From: Prevotellaceae bacterium
Lineage (GTDB): Bacteria; Bacteroidota; Bacteroidia; Bacteroidales; Bacteroidaceae
Reading direction: 5' to 3'
NCBI GenBank assembly: GCA_028723525.1
Contig: JAQYET010000097.1
Span: 1-37,228 of the forward strand
DNA length: 37,228 bases
The translations under genes were made by a program, and so were the position numbers. The stretch's first letter is position 1. Every line of letters starts with the position of its first letter. This document shows positions 23,743 to 32,898 of the stretch, in pieces. Under the pieces are notes generated by a model, which made no database searches, was not told where the DNA came from, and saw only the letters and a list, made by a program, of their open reading frames with translations.

Positions 23743-23815
23743 GATCCGTTAGCTCAGTTGGTAGAGCACAACACTTTTAATGTTGGGGTCTTGGGTTCGA
23801 GCCCCAAACGGATCA
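23743..23815 (+). tRNA. tRNA-Lys (anticodon TTT)
   Basis: 73 nt. Acceptor stem GATCCGT (23743-23749) pairs with ACGGATC, followed by discriminator A. D arm: AGCTCAGTTGGTAGAGC. Anticodon stem CAACA/TGTTG with loop CTTTTAA (anticodon TTT, Lys). T arm: GGGTTCGAGCCC. No CCA is encoded. Confidence 0.97.
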
Positions 23816-23833
23816 CAAAACAAGCGGCAGAAC

Positions 23834-23858
23834 AGGCATCCTCACGGATGCCTTTTTT
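23834..23858 (+). terminator. Terminator of tRNA-Lys
   Basis: 8-bp stem AGGCATCC/GGATGCCT with a 4-base loop (TCAC), then a T-run. Confidence 0.9.
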
Positions 23859-23914
23859 CGTAATCTATTCTACAAATCAGGCTTTTGGCTCATCTCCGCA
23901 CAAACGTTAATTCC

Positions 23915-23924
23915 GGGGGGGGGG
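23915..23924. repeat. 10-G homopolymer tract
   Basis: Ten consecutive G lie 91 bases upstream of the aqpZ -7 element and 57 bases after the tRNA terminator. It is the longest of three G/C homopolymers in the window. Confidence 0.85.
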
Positions 23925-24014
23925 AAAGGTGCAACAACTGATTGGTAGAAAATAATTTGCCAAATAAAAATTGATATTTTTCAGTTTTTACTTGCATCCT
24001 AATGATAAAAACAT

Positions 24015-24022
24015 TATATTTG
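24015..24022 (+). promoter_or_regulatory. -7 promoter element of aqpZ
   Basis: TATATTTG, with CTTG (23991-23994) 20 bases upstream. The ATG at 24067 follows a leader of about 40 bases. Confidence 0.6.
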
Positions 24023-24066
24023 CATTATCTTAACAGATAATTATTTTAACTCTAAAAATATCAGCA

Positions 24067-24750
24067 ATGAAAAAGTATTTAGCAGAAGCTATCGGCACAA
24101 TGGTGCTGGTACTCATGGGCTGCGGAGCAGCAGTGTCGTTGGGTTGCACCAACAGTGACCCCGAAACAGTCGTTGGAACAGCAATGGCATTTGGTCTTTC
24201 CGTGGTGGCAATGGCATATACCATAGGCGGAATCTCCGGGTGTCACATCAATCCGGCAATAACCCTCGGAGTGTTCCTCAGCGGCAGGATGAACGGCAAG
24301 GATGCCGCAATGTATATCCTGTTTCAGGTAATCGGAGGCGTGGCAGGCGCGGCTATCCTCTATGCCCTAACCAGTTCGTCGGGACTTGTAGGCACGGGGG
24401 CAAACGACCTTCAAGCCAGCGGAGCCGGCACTATTCCGGTTCTTGGCGGCTTGCTTGCCGAGATATTCTTCACATTTGTGTTCGTTCTCGTGGTGCTCGG
24501 TGCCACAGCAAAGACAAACGGAGCGACAAACAACTTCGCAGGTCTTGCCATCGGTCTGAGCCTTGTGCTCGTTCACCTTTGCTGCATACGCTACACCGGA
24601 ACGTCTGTCAACCCGGCACGCTCCATCGGACCGGCACTGTTCCAAGGCGGTACGGCACTCACCAACCTCTGGATTTTCATCGTAGGTCCGTTGGTGGGAG
24701 GTGCTATCGCGGCTCTGGTATGGAAAGGCATTGAGACGGAAGAGAAGTAA
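24067..24750 (+). CDS. aqpZ: Aquaporin Z (water channel, MIP family)
   Basis: 227 aa inner-membrane channel with six helices. The two half-helix motifs are HINPAITLG (NPA at residues 62-64) and SVNPARSIGPAL. Around the selectivity filter the sequence has F (TAMAFGLSV), H (LVLVHLCC), T (GTSVNPAR) and R, the set seen in water-selective AqpZ rather than in glycerol facilitators. It carries rapid water flow in osmotic adaptation. It is monocistronic between its own promoter and terminator. Confidence 0.96.
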   Translation: MKKYLAEAIGTMVLVLMGCGAAVSLGCTNSDPETVVGTAMAFGLSVVAMAYTIGGISGCHINPAITLGVFLSGRMNGKDAAMYILFQVIGGVAGAAILYALTSSSGLVGTGANDLQASGAGTIPVLGGLLAEIFFTFVFVLVVLGATAKTNGATNNFAGLAIGLSLVLVHLCCIRYTGTSVNPARSIGPALFQGGTALTNLWIFIVGPLVGGAIAALVWKGIETEEK

Positions 24751-24776
24751 CGCTGCCGGTTTTATCATAAAACTAC

Positions 24777-24808
24777 AAAGGGAACAGCCTTCACCGGCTG
24801 TTCCCTTT
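24777..24808 (+). terminator. Terminator of aqpZ
   Basis: Perfect 13-bp stem AAAGGGAACAGCC/GGCTGTTCCCTTT with a 6-base loop. The A/T ends suit termination in either direction. Confidence 0.9.
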
Positions 24809-24982
24809 ATAGTTTTCTAAAGTTCCGGATGTGTGACGCTTACCCTCGGGATATAGGGTCTGCAAGTAATGGCTGGACAGTTTTGGGACTTATGGCATAA
24901 GAAGTTGTGATGACAGAAGAAAAAAATGAGTGCCGGTATGAAAATATCTAAGCAAAAAATTATTCGTTATCATAAAAAACAT

Positions 24983-24990
24983 TATCTTTG
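24983..24990 (+). promoter_or_regulatory. -7 promoter element of the hydrogenase gene
   Basis: TATCTTTG, 30 bases before the ATG at 25021, with no clear -33 box. The apparent TTG start at 24988 lies inside this element. Confidence 0.6.
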
Positions 24991-25020
24991 CAGGCGTTAA
25001 ATCTAAACCTTGAAAAACAC

Positions 25021-26481
25021 ATGGCATTTACAAACAACACTATGATTGCGCGCCACAGACTGCTCAAGGAGTTGGTCAAGTTGTGGAAAAATAACGAACT
25101 TGTAGAGAAAATAGACCGTCTGCCCATTGAGTTGACTCCAAAGAAGTCGAAACATGCCGGGCGTTGTTGTATTCACAAAGAACGGGCAGTGTGGAAATAC
25201 AAATCATTACCGCTACTGGGGTGGGACATGAATGATGAGACGGACGAACTGACCCGGCTGTCGGAATATGCTGCCCGCACGGTGGACAGAGCTGAGAACG
25301 GCAGTCCTAAGGATAACATCATGTGCGTGATAGACGAGGCTTGCTCTGCCTGTGTGCACACAAACTACGAGATAACCAACCTTTGTCGCGGATGTATAGC
25401 GCGAACCTGTATGACTAATTGTCCTAAGAAGGCGGTATCTCTGAAGGAAAACAGTCAGGCGCGCATCAATCACGACTTGTGTATCAGTTGCGGTATTTGT
25501 CACAAAAGTTGTCCTTATCATGCTATCGTTTACGTCCCCGTGCCTTGCGAAGAGGCATGCCCGGTGAAAGCTATCAGTAAGGATGAAGAAGGCATAGAGC
25601 ATATTGATGAGAGCAAGTGTATCTATTGCGGCAAATGCTTAAATGCCTGTCCGTTTGGTGCTATATTTGAAATATCGCATGTGTTCGATGTGTTATACCG
25701 CATCAGCAAGGGAGAAAAAATGGTGGCGATTGTAGCACCTTCCATCTTGGGTCAGTTCCACACTACTATCGAGCAGGTGTATGGTGCACTGAAAGAGATT
25801 GGCTTCGCCGACGTCATTGAGGTGGCGCAGGGGGCTATGGAAACCGTAAGCAATGAGGCACACGAACTGGTTGAGAAACTGGAAGAGGGACAGAAGTTCA
25901 TGACCACTTCCTGTTGTCCTTCCTATATAGAAATGGTCAACAAGCATGTTCCGGAAATGAAGCCTTACGTATCGGGCACCGGGTCGCCGATGTACTATAC
26001 TGCGCGCATAGCGAAAAAGAAATACCCCGATGCGAATGTGGTATTCATCGGTCCTTGCTTGGCAAAGCGCAGGGAGGCACAACGTGACGAAGCGGTGGAC
26101 TTCATACTTACCTTTGAGGAGGTGTCGTCTATCTTTGGCGGTATGGACATTCAGCTCGAGGAGATAAAGCCATACCCAATGACATTCACCTCCGTGCGCG
26201 AAGCACATGGTTTTGCACAGTCAGGTGGCGTTATGGGAGCCGTACTCTCTTATTTGAAGGATGAGGCAGACAAAGTAAGTGCCGTTCAAGTGGCTAACTT
26301 AGACAAGAAAAACATCGGAACACTCCGGGCGTATGCTAAGTTCGGCAAGGTTCCGGGAAACTTCGTCGAGGTTATGGCATGCGAGGGAGGTTGTATCACC
26401 GGACCATGTGCTCACAACGAAATCATGGCAGGCAAACGACAGTTGGTGAAAGAACTTGCCAAACAAGAGAAGACCTATTGA
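25021..26481 (+). CDS. Monomeric [FeFe] hydrogenase, group B type
   Basis: 486 aa from the ATG at 25021. The N-terminal third has many Cys for 4Fe-4S clusters, including CISCGICHKSCP (154-165) and CIYCGKCLNACP (200-211), plus earlier C-x-x-C pairs at 108-134. The H-cluster motifs are TTSCCPSY (295-302), GPCLAKRRE (344-352) and EVMACEGGC (450-458), which supply the expected Cys ligands. The Tyr after CCPS (instead of Trp) and G-P-C (instead of M-P-C) match the group B1/B3 subfamily of gut anaerobes rather than the well-studied group A enzymes. It interconverts protons and H2, probably with ferredoxin, in the cytoplasm. The maturation genes follow directly. Physiological direction is not proven by sequence. 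Confidence 0.92.
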   Translation: MAFTNNTMIARHRLLKELVKLWKNNELVEKIDRLPIELTPKKSKHAGRCCIHKERAVWKYKSLPLLGWDMNDETDELTRLSEYAARTVDRAENGSPKDNIMCVIDEACSACVHTNYEITNLCRGCIARTCMTNCPKKAVSLKENSQARINHDLCISCGICHKSCPYHAIVYVPVPCEEACPVKAISKDEEGIEHIDESKCIYCGKCLNACPFGAIFEISHVFDVLYRISKGEKMVAIVAPSILGQFHTTIEQVYGALKEIGFADVIEVAQGAMETVSNEAHELVEKLEEGQKFMTTSCCPSYIEMVNKHVPEMKPYVSGTGSPMYYTARIAKKKYPDANVVFIGPCLAKRREAQRDEAVDFILTFEEVSSIFGGMDIQLEEIKPYPMTFTSVREAHGFAQSGGVMGAVLSYLKDEADKVSAVQVANLDKKNIGTLRAYAKFGKVPGNFVEVMACEGGCITGPCAHNEIMAGKRQLVKELAKQEKTY

Positions 26482-26614
26482 GGTTCTTTCAGATGCGGGT
26501 GGTGAGACATCTCGATGAGTGTCCTGATGCAGTTTGGCATTAGTCCTATCTCCACGCCTGAAAAACCGTGTGTTTGAAACGAATATCAACATTCCTATTC
26601 TCCGAAAAATTGCA

Positions 26615-27658
26615 ATGAAAGATTTGGTTGACAGATTAAACAGCAGACGCACATTGACTGCCGGAGAATACAAGCAACTGTTGCTTTGCCGCGATGCAGA
26701 GGTTACTAACTATCTGCACCGGCAAGCACAGGAGGAGACATTGGCTCGTTTTGGCAATAAGATTTTCATCCGTGGGCTGATAGAATTCACTAATCGTTGT
26801 CGCAATGATTGCTACTACTGCGGAATACGGAAGTCAAACAGGCGTGTAACTCGTTATGAGTTGACCGGAGAGGAAGTCCTTGCCTGTTGTGACGAAGGGT
26901 ATCGGTTGGGCTTTCGCACTTTTGTATTGCAGGGTGGCGAAATGCCGGATGTGAAAGACGAATGGCTGGAAACCATCGTTGCCTGTATTCGAAGGCGTTA
27001 TCCCGATTGTGCCATAACGTTGTCATTGGGCGAGAAATCCCGTGAAACGTATGAGCGTTTGTTCCGGGCAGGGGCTGACCGCTACTTGCTTCGACATGAA
27101 ACTTACAATGCGCAGCACTATCGCAAGTTGCACCCTGCCGGCATGTCGCTTGTTCATCGTTTACAATGTCTGGACTGGCTGAAGGAAATCGGCTATCAGG
27201 TGGGAACAGGCATCATGGTGGGCAGTCCGTATCAAACCATAGACCACGTGGTGGAAGACATTCTTTTCATCGAACGGTTTCGCCCCAAGATGATAGGACT
27301 CGGACCTTTCATTCCGCACCATGACACTCCCCTTGCAGCGTTTTCTCCCGGCGATGTAGATTTATGCTTGAGGCTTATTTCTATTTTCAGACTGATGTTG
27401 CCGGCAACACTGATACCTGCCACAACAGCATTGGCAACGCTTGTTCCCGACGGTAGGGAACGGGGAATACTGGTCGGTGCTAACGTGGTGATGCCTAACC
27501 TCTCGCCCCAAAAGCGGCGGGCAGATTATTCGCTTTACGACAACAAGGCGTTTGCCGGAGCGGAGGCAGCCGAGGGATTGCGGGAATTGAAAGAACGGTT
27601 GAACAAGATTGGATATGAATTATCGGGAACAAGAGGAGATTATGAAAGCCGGAGTTAG
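26615..27658 (+). CDS. hydE: [FeFe] hydrogenase maturase HydE (radical SAM)
   Basis: 347 aa from the ATG at 26615; the TTG at 26534 gives an implausible N-terminus. Radical SAM motif C-x3-C-x2-C at residues 62-69 (CRNDCYYC), and GGEMPD after the second strand. Later conserved segments are LRHETYNAQHYRKLHP, GTGIMVGSPYQT and GPFIPHHDTPL. It takes part in assembling the 2Fe subcluster of the H-cluster. It lies 133 bases after the hydrogenase gene and 21 bases before hydG. Confidence 0.95.
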   Translation: MKDLVDRLNSRRTLTAGEYKQLLLCRDAEVTNYLHRQAQEETLARFGNKIFIRGLIEFTNRCRNDCYYCGIRKSNRRVTRYELTGEEVLACCDEGYRLGFRTFVLQGGEMPDVKDEWLETIVACIRRRYPDCAITLSLGEKSRETYERLFRAGADRYLLRHETYNAQHYRKLHPAGMSLVHRLQCLDWLKEIGYQVGTGIMVGSPYQTIDHVVEDILFIERFRPKMIGLGPFIPHHDTPLAAFSPGDVDLCLRLISIFRLMLPATLIPATTALATLVPDGRERGILVGANVVMPNLSPQKRRADYSLYDNKAFAGAEAAEGLRELKERLNKIGYELSGTRGDYESRS

Positions 27659-27679
27659 AACATTAAGGAGTATGTATAT

Positions 27680-29104
27680 ATGATAAGGTATGATGTAAAG
27701 TCTGATAAAGCGGAAGAGTTTATCAACCATCAGGAGATATCAGACACTTTGGAATATGCGCAAGCCAATCGAACTAACCGCAGCCTGATAGAGGGTTTGA
27801 TTGAAAAGGCAGCGTTGTGCAAGGGACTTTCGCATCGTGAAGCGGCGGTATTGTTGGAGTGCGACGAGCCCGACCTAACGGAGCGTATTTTCCGTTTGGC
27901 AAAAGAAATAAAGCAGAAGTTCTATGGCAATCGTATCGTGATGTTCGCTCCGCTGTACCTTTCAAATTATTGCGTGAACGGTTGCGTGTATTGTCCTTAC
28001 CATGCCAAGAACCGAACAATATTGCGAAAGAGACTGTCGCAGGAAGAGATAAGACAGGAGGTGATAGCATTGCAAGACATGGGGCACAAACGTCTGGCTC
28101 TGGAAGCGGGTGAAGACCCGAGGCGCAATCCTATCGAATATATCCTCGAATCAATCCGGACTATTTACGGCATACATCATAAAAACGGAGCCATTCGCAG
28201 GGTCAACGTGAATATTGCAGCCACTACGGTGGAAAACTACCGCCGACTAAAAGAGGCAGGCATCGGCACTTACATTCTGTTTCAGGAAACCTACCACAAG
28301 GAAAACTATGAGGCACTGCATCCCACCGGTCCCAAAAGCAATTACGCCTATCATACCGAAGCAATGGATCGCGCCATGCAAGGCGGCATAGATGATGTCG
28401 GCATCGGGGTGTTGTTCGGTTTGAATACTTACCGTTACGACTTTGTCGGATTGTTGATGCACGCCGAACATCTTGAAGCCGCTTTCGGAGTAGGACCGCA
28501 TACGGTCAGTGTTCCGCGAATTTGTCCGGCAGATGACATTTCCACAGACGATTTTCCCAATGCCATTTCTGATGAGATGTTTCGCCGCATAGTGGCTGTT
28601 ACGCGTATTGCAGTGCCCTATACCGGTATGATTATATCCACCCGTGAGACCGAAGCCGTACGCCGCGAGGTACTTGAATTAGGCATTTCGCAAATCAGCG
28701 GTGGATCACGAACCTGCGTAGGGGGCTATGCCGGAGCAGAAGAAGAGGGGCAAGACTCTTCTCAGTTTGATGTCAGTGACAGGCGAACTCTCGACGAAGT
28801 GGTGAATTGGCTGCTCGATTTGGGACATATTCCCAGTTTCTGCACCGCATGCTATCGCGAAGGACGTACCGGCGACCGCTTCATGTCGCTTTTGAAGAAC
28901 GGACAGATAGCGAACTGCTGCCAGCCCAATGCGCTGATGACTCTGAAAGAATATCTGGAAGATTATGCGTCGCCCGACACTAAAGAAAAAGGAATACGCT
29001 TGATAAAAGAAGAACTGAACCGCATTCCCAACCCTAAAATAAAGGATATAGCCGTAAGACATCTGCATGAGATAGAAAAGGGAAAGCGAGACTTCAGATT
29101 TTAA
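27680..29104 (+). CDS. hydG: [FeFe] hydrogenase maturase HydG (radical SAM tyrosine lyase)
   Basis: 474 aa. The N-terminal radical SAM cluster motif is C-x3-C-x2-C at residues 98-105 (CVNGCVYC). The C-terminal cluster motif C-x2-C-x22-C is at residues 388, 391 and 414 (CTACYREG...NC). The second cluster distinguishes HydG from tyrosine lyase ThiH. It splits tyrosine to give the CO and CN ligands of the H-cluster. It sits 21 bases after hydE and 16 bases before hydF, so it is cotranscribed. Confidence 0.97.
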   Translation: MIRYDVKSDKAEEFINHQEISDTLEYAQANRTNRSLIEGLIEKAALCKGLSHREAAVLLECDEPDLTERIFRLAKEIKQKFYGNRIVMFAPLYLSNYCVNGCVYCPYHAKNRTILRKRLSQEEIRQEVIALQDMGHKRLALEAGEDPRRNPIEYILESIRTIYGIHHKNGAIRRVNVNIAATTVENYRRLKEAGIGTYILFQETYHKENYEALHPTGPKSNYAYHTEAMDRAMQGGIDDVGIGVLFGLNTYRYDFVGLLMHAEHLEAAFGVGPHTVSVPRICPADDISTDDFPNAISDEMFRRIVAVTRIAVPYTGMIISTRETEAVRREVLELGISQISGGSRTCVGGYAGAEEEGQDSSQFDVSDRRTLDEVVNWLLDLGHIPSFCTACYREGRTGDRFMSLLKNGQIANCCQPNALMTLKEYLEDYASPDTKEKGIRLIKEELNRIPNPKIKDIAVRHLHEIEKGKRDFRF

Positions 29105-29120
29105 AAACAACGAAGAAAAG

Positions 29121-30332
29121 ATGAACAAAAGTCCTCAATCAAACCGTCTTCACATCGCTCTTTTCGGAAAACGAAACAGCGGGAAATCGAGTCTGATTAA
29201 CGCACTGACCGGGCAGAGCATAGCATTGGTGTCTGACGTGCCGGGCACCACGACCGACCCTGTGACAAAGGCAATGGAAGTTCACCCGCTCGGTGCATGC
29301 CTGTTCATTGACACTCCAGGGTTCGACGATAACGAAGACGAACTTGGAAGCATGCGCGTGGAGCAAACACTGAAAGTCGTGGAGAAAGCAGATGTCGCCT
29401 TGTTGCTTTGCGAAGACGGCGGCGCGGAGGAGAAACTGTGGCTGGAGTCGCTGCATGAGCACCACATTCCGACGGTGATTATACTCAACAAGTCTGACCT
29501 CCGTCCGGACACAGAAGCCTCAGCCGCTCAGATAGAAAACAGCTTAGGGCTGCGTCCTTTGATTGTCAGTGCCAAAGAGAGTATAGGAGTGACCGAAATA
29601 TTTCAGGCAATCTTGAATAAAATACCCGAGGATTTTGGCGCGGAAAGCATCACCGGCGATTTGGCAAAAGAGGGCGACACGGTGCTTTTAGTGATGCCAC
29701 AAGACATACAGGCACCTAAGGGACGCCTCATTCTTCCACAGGTTCAGACACTTCGTGAACTGCTGGACAAGAGATGTATCGTGACATGCTGCACCACGGA
29801 TAAACTCGCAGATACCTTGAAGACATTCTTGCATCCTCCGAAATTGATTATCACCGACTCACAGGTTTTTCCCATTGTCTATCGTCAAAAGCCTGCTGAA
29901 AGTCGCCTGACCTCATTCTCCGTACTGTTTGCCGGATACAAAGGCGACATTGACTACTTCGTCGAAGGGGCAGCAGCCATTGAAAGTCTCACCGGGCAAT
30001 CGCGCGTACTGATAGCAGAAGCCTGCACGCACGCTCCGCTTACGGAGGATATTGGCAGGGTGAAACTTCCACGCTTGTTGCGCCGGAGCGTCGGTTCCGA
30101 CTTACATATTGACATCGTTTCGGGCAACGACTTTCCCGAAACCCTTTCCGAATACGACTTGATTATCCATTGCGGTGCCTGCATGTTTAACCGAAAATAT
30201 GTGCTCAGCCGTATTGCAAAAGCTCGTTCACAACAAGTACCGATGACAAACTATGGGGTTGCTATCGCCTATTTGAGCGGACTGAAGATTATCGGAAGGG
30301 AAGTGGAAATTGACTTCAGCGTTCAGCGATAA
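29121..30332 (+). CDS. hydF: [FeFe] hydrogenase maturation GTPase HydF
   Basis: 403 aa. N-terminal G domain: P-loop GKRNSGKSS (16-24), switch region DVPGTTTDP, DTPGFDD, and the guanine motif NKSD. The C-terminal cluster-binding motif is C-T-H at 302-304 followed after 45 residues by HCGAC at 350-354, fitting the HydF pattern CxH-x(44-53)-HCxxC. It is the scaffold that carries the 2Fe precursor made by HydE and HydG and delivers it to the hydrogenase. It is the last gene of the set. No strong terminator was seen after it. Confidence 0.97.
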   Translation: MNKSPQSNRLHIALFGKRNSGKSSLINALTGQSIALVSDVPGTTTDPVTKAMEVHPLGACLFIDTPGFDDNEDELGSMRVEQTLKVVEKADVALLLCEDGGAEEKLWLESLHEHHIPTVIILNKSDLRPDTEASAAQIENSLGLRPLIVSAKESIGVTEIFQAILNKIPEDFGAESITGDLAKEGDTVLLVMPQDIQAPKGRLILPQVQTLRELLDKRCIVTCCTTDKLADTLKTFLHPPKLIITDSQVFPIVYRQKPAESRLTSFSVLFAGYKGDIDYFVEGAAAIESLTGQSRVLIAEACTHAPLTEDIGRVKLPRLLRRSVGSDLHIDIVSGNDFPETLSEYDLIIHCGACMFNRKYVLSRIAKARSQQVPMTNYGVAIAYLSGLKIIGREVEIDFSVQR

Positions 30333-30420
30333 TCCGTAATGGTAAAGTATTGTCCTGATATTTTATTTACTATCCAACCTGAAAACTCCTCCGAAAAGAT
30401 GATATTTCAAAATAAAACAT

Positions 30421-30428
30421 TATCTTTG
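30421..30428 (+). promoter_or_regulatory. -7 promoter element of the secreted protein gene
   Basis: TATCTTTG, 26 bases before the ATG at 30455. No TTTG -33 box at the usual distance. Confidence 0.55.
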
Positions 30429-30454
30429 CAATCAAACTGTAAATACCAATACTT

Positions 30455-31573
30455 ATGAAACGTGTAGTTGTTATGCTTTCGCTAATGGCTATGGCAATGT
30501 TCGCACAGTCGGCATTTGCACAGAATGGCAGCGATATAATGTCGCTGAAAGAAATCAATGAAAAGTGGAAAAATCAGGAAATCGCGCTCCCGAGGAATGT
30601 CACTTCGCCCACAGTGACCGACCTTGTGAGGGCTTTCAACGGCGTGTGGCAGACTCTGCCGGGCGAAATGGTAGTGCTCAACAACGACACCCCCAAGAAG
30701 TTCGACAAGGTGAATCGCGACACCGGCTACGATTACACGGTGGAGAAAAGACGTTCGGGAATGTTCCTGCAGACTTACGGCAGTCCGGAGACGCCGTGGC
30801 TTGAGGCTCGCATGTGGATACGCAGCAATGGGCACTACTTCTTTGCCCTGAACATCTGCGGTGGTGAGGGCAGCCCATCGGTAATGGCTTTCTACGACTT
30901 CGACCCCAACCGCAGCACCCTCGTGCCCGAAACGCGACTTTTGGAACACATGCTGCCAATCTCCGAAGGCGGCTGTCAATCGATGAAACTGCCCGAGGAA
31001 GGCGGAGAAGTGATAATCAACGAGCATGTGAAGGGGTGGGCTCCGGTGCTCTGCAGCATGTTTTCATGGGACGGCATGAACCTCGTGCCCGAAGGAAACA
31101 CGCTGACCGAATTCGGCAGCATGCTCTCGCAATACAAGGAGGAGGAAGGCGGAGAAATCGGGGATTTGACAAAATTCGCACTCATCGACATCGACGGCGA
31201 CGGCATTATGGAACTGTGGCTACGCAGCGGAGACGAACAGGCGGAGGGCGTATTATTCGCAATGGGCGACGGGATGCCGAAACTGATAACCTCGGAAGAT
31301 TGGAAAATCAAGGCTGCCTTTGCCCGCCACGGTGTCATCGTGTCGGGAAGTGCCGGCACGGGAGTTTTCCATGCGAAGTATGTATTGCTGCGAAACAGCA
31401 GCATTACAGACGCCATAACCTATACATCGTCATACAACATCACAACTGAAAAACTCAACGTGGAGTATTACCGCGGTGCGAATAAAATCAGCATCAAGGA
31501 GGGAGAGAGTGTGAGCAAGCAGGTGGGCGATGTCCGCGAGATTACTCCAGTGTGGCGGAAGTTGTGCAAATGA
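30455..31573 (+). CDS. Secreted protein of unknown function
   Basis: 372 aa with a clear signal peptide (about 22 residues, ending SAFA before QNGSD) and no lipobox. I do not recognise a family. Visible features: a motif ALIDIDGDGIMELWL at about residues 243-257, which resembles calcium-binding D-x-D-G-D-G loops of FG-GAP/EF-hand-like repeats; conserved-looking aromatic and Gly segments (SNGHYFFALNICGGEGS); and a C-terminal half rich in beta-strand patterns. It probably resides in the periplasm or outside the cell. It follows hydF by 122 bases but has its own promoter, so a link to hydrogenase is not implied. Confidence 0.7.
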   Translation: MKRVVVMLSLMAMAMFAQSAFAQNGSDIMSLKEINEKWKNQEIALPRNVTSPTVTDLVRAFNGVWQTLPGEMVVLNNDTPKKFDKVNRDTGYDYTVEKRRSGMFLQTYGSPETPWLEARMWIRSNGHYFFALNICGGEGSPSVMAFYDFDPNRSTLVPETRLLEHMLPISEGGCQSMKLPEEGGEVIINEHVKGWAPVLCSMFSWDGMNLVPEGNTLTEFGSMLSQYKEEEGGEIGDLTKFALIDIDGDGIMELWLRSGDEQAEGVLFAMGDGMPKLITSEDWKIKAAFARHGVIVSGSAGTGVFHAKYVLLRNSSITDAITYTSSYNITTEKLNVEYYRGANKISIKEGESVSKQVGDVREITPVWRKLCK

Positions 31574-31707
31574 CAGGGACATGCAATCACAGCGCAAACG
31601 AGATTATTATTGAGGAATAAAGAGGAAAAATCCGGCTGAAAGCGCGTTTTTTGCAATTTTATTGCTAATTTCGCACCCCGAACGGTAACAGTATTTAAAT
31701 ACAGAGA

Positions 31708-32889
31708 ATGAAAGAATTAGCATTGAAGTACGGCTGCAACCCAAATCAGAAGCCCTCGCGCATCTATATGCAGACCGGAGAATTGCCGATAGAGATAATG
31801 AACGGGCGTCCCGGATACATCAATTTCCTCGACGCGCTGAACTCATGGCAGTTGGTGAAAGAACTGAAGGCGGCAACAGGACTCCCCGCGGCAGCTTCGT
31901 TCAAGCACGTGTCGCCGGCAGGAGCAGCGGTGGGGCTGCCATTGAGCGACACCCTGAAAAAGATTTACTTCGTTGACGACCTTAACATCGAACTCTCGCC
32001 CATAGCATGTGCCTACGCAAGGGCACGCGGAGCCGACCGTATGAGCTCGTATGGCGACTTCGTGGCACTTAGCGACACTTGCGATGCAGCAGTGGCAACG
32101 CTGCTGAAAAGGGAAGTGAGCGACGGCGTGATAGCCCCCGACTTCACCGATGAAGCCCTGCAGATACTCCGCGAAAAGCGCAAGGGAACGTATAACGTGA
32201 TAAAGATTGACCCCGACTATGTGCCCGAACCGATTGAAACGAAACAGTGCTTCGGCATAACATTCGAGCAGGGACGCAACGAGGTACGCCTCGACGATCC
32301 CTCGCTTTTCGAGAATATCCCCACGCGCAACAAGACCTTCAGTGAGGAGGCACGGCGCGACCTCATAATTGCTTTGATAACACTGAAATACACGCAGAGC
32401 AACTCCGTGTGCTACGTAAAGGACGGACAGGCTATCGGAATAGGTGCCGGACAGCAGAGCAGAATACACTGCACCCGACTTGCAGGCAACAAGGCAGACA
32501 TCTGGTGGTTGCGACAGCACCCGAAAGTGATGTCGTTGCCCTTTGTTGGCAACATACGCCGTGCCGACCGCGACAACACAATCGACGTCTATCTCAGCGA
32601 CGACAGCGACGACGTGCTGCGCGATGGAACATGGCAGGTGTTCTTCAAGGAAAAACCGGAACCGCTCTCTCGCGAGGAGAAAAAGGAGTGGATAGCCCGC
32701 ATGACAGGCGTTTCGCTCGGCAGCGATGCCTTCTTCCCCTTCGGTGACAACATCGAGCGTGCCCACAAGAGTGGCGTGGAGTATATAGCACAGGCAGGCG
32801 GTTCGGTGCGCGACGACAATGTGATAGAAACCTGCGACAAGTATGGCATCGCCTGCGCGTTCACCTCGGTAAGATTGTTCCACCATTAA
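31708..32889 (+). CDS. Stand-alone AICAR transformylase (PurH C-terminal-type)
   Basis: 393 aa, alignable only with the formyltransferase half of bifunctional PurH. The start LKYGCNPNQKPSRI resembles the L-R-Y-G-x-N-P-H-Q segment that opens the transformylase domain. SFKHVSPAGAAVG contains the Lys-His pair of the active site, and GIGAGQQSRIHC, DAFFPFGDNIERA and QAGGSVRD are conserved later. The N-terminal IMP cyclohydrolase domain is absent. It would transfer a formyl group to AICAR in purine synthesis; IMP closure would need another protein encoded elsewhere. The next gene begins 9 bases downstream. Confidence 0.88.
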   Translation: MKELALKYGCNPNQKPSRIYMQTGELPIEIMNGRPGYINFLDALNSWQLVKELKAATGLPAAASFKHVSPAGAAVGLPLSDTLKKIYFVDDLNIELSPIACAYARARGADRMSSYGDFVALSDTCDAAVATLLKREVSDGVIAPDFTDEALQILREKRKGTYNVIKIDPDYVPEPIETKQCFGITFEQGRNEVRLDDPSLFENIPTRNKTFSEEARRDLIIALITLKYTQSNSVCYVKDGQAIGIGAGQQSRIHCTRLAGNKADIWWLRQHPKVMSLPFVGNIRRADRDNTIDVYLSDDSDDVLRDGTWQVFFKEKPEPLSREEKKEWIARMTGVSLGSDAFFPFGDNIERAHKSGVEYIAQAGGSVRDDNVIETCDKYGIACAFTSVRLFHH

Positions 32890-32898
32890 GAATATGAC

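Noticed and set aside
24988..25020. TTG start that would extend the hydrogenase by 11 residues
   Set aside because: The TTG lies inside the TATCTTTG promoter element; the ATG at 25021 fits the family.
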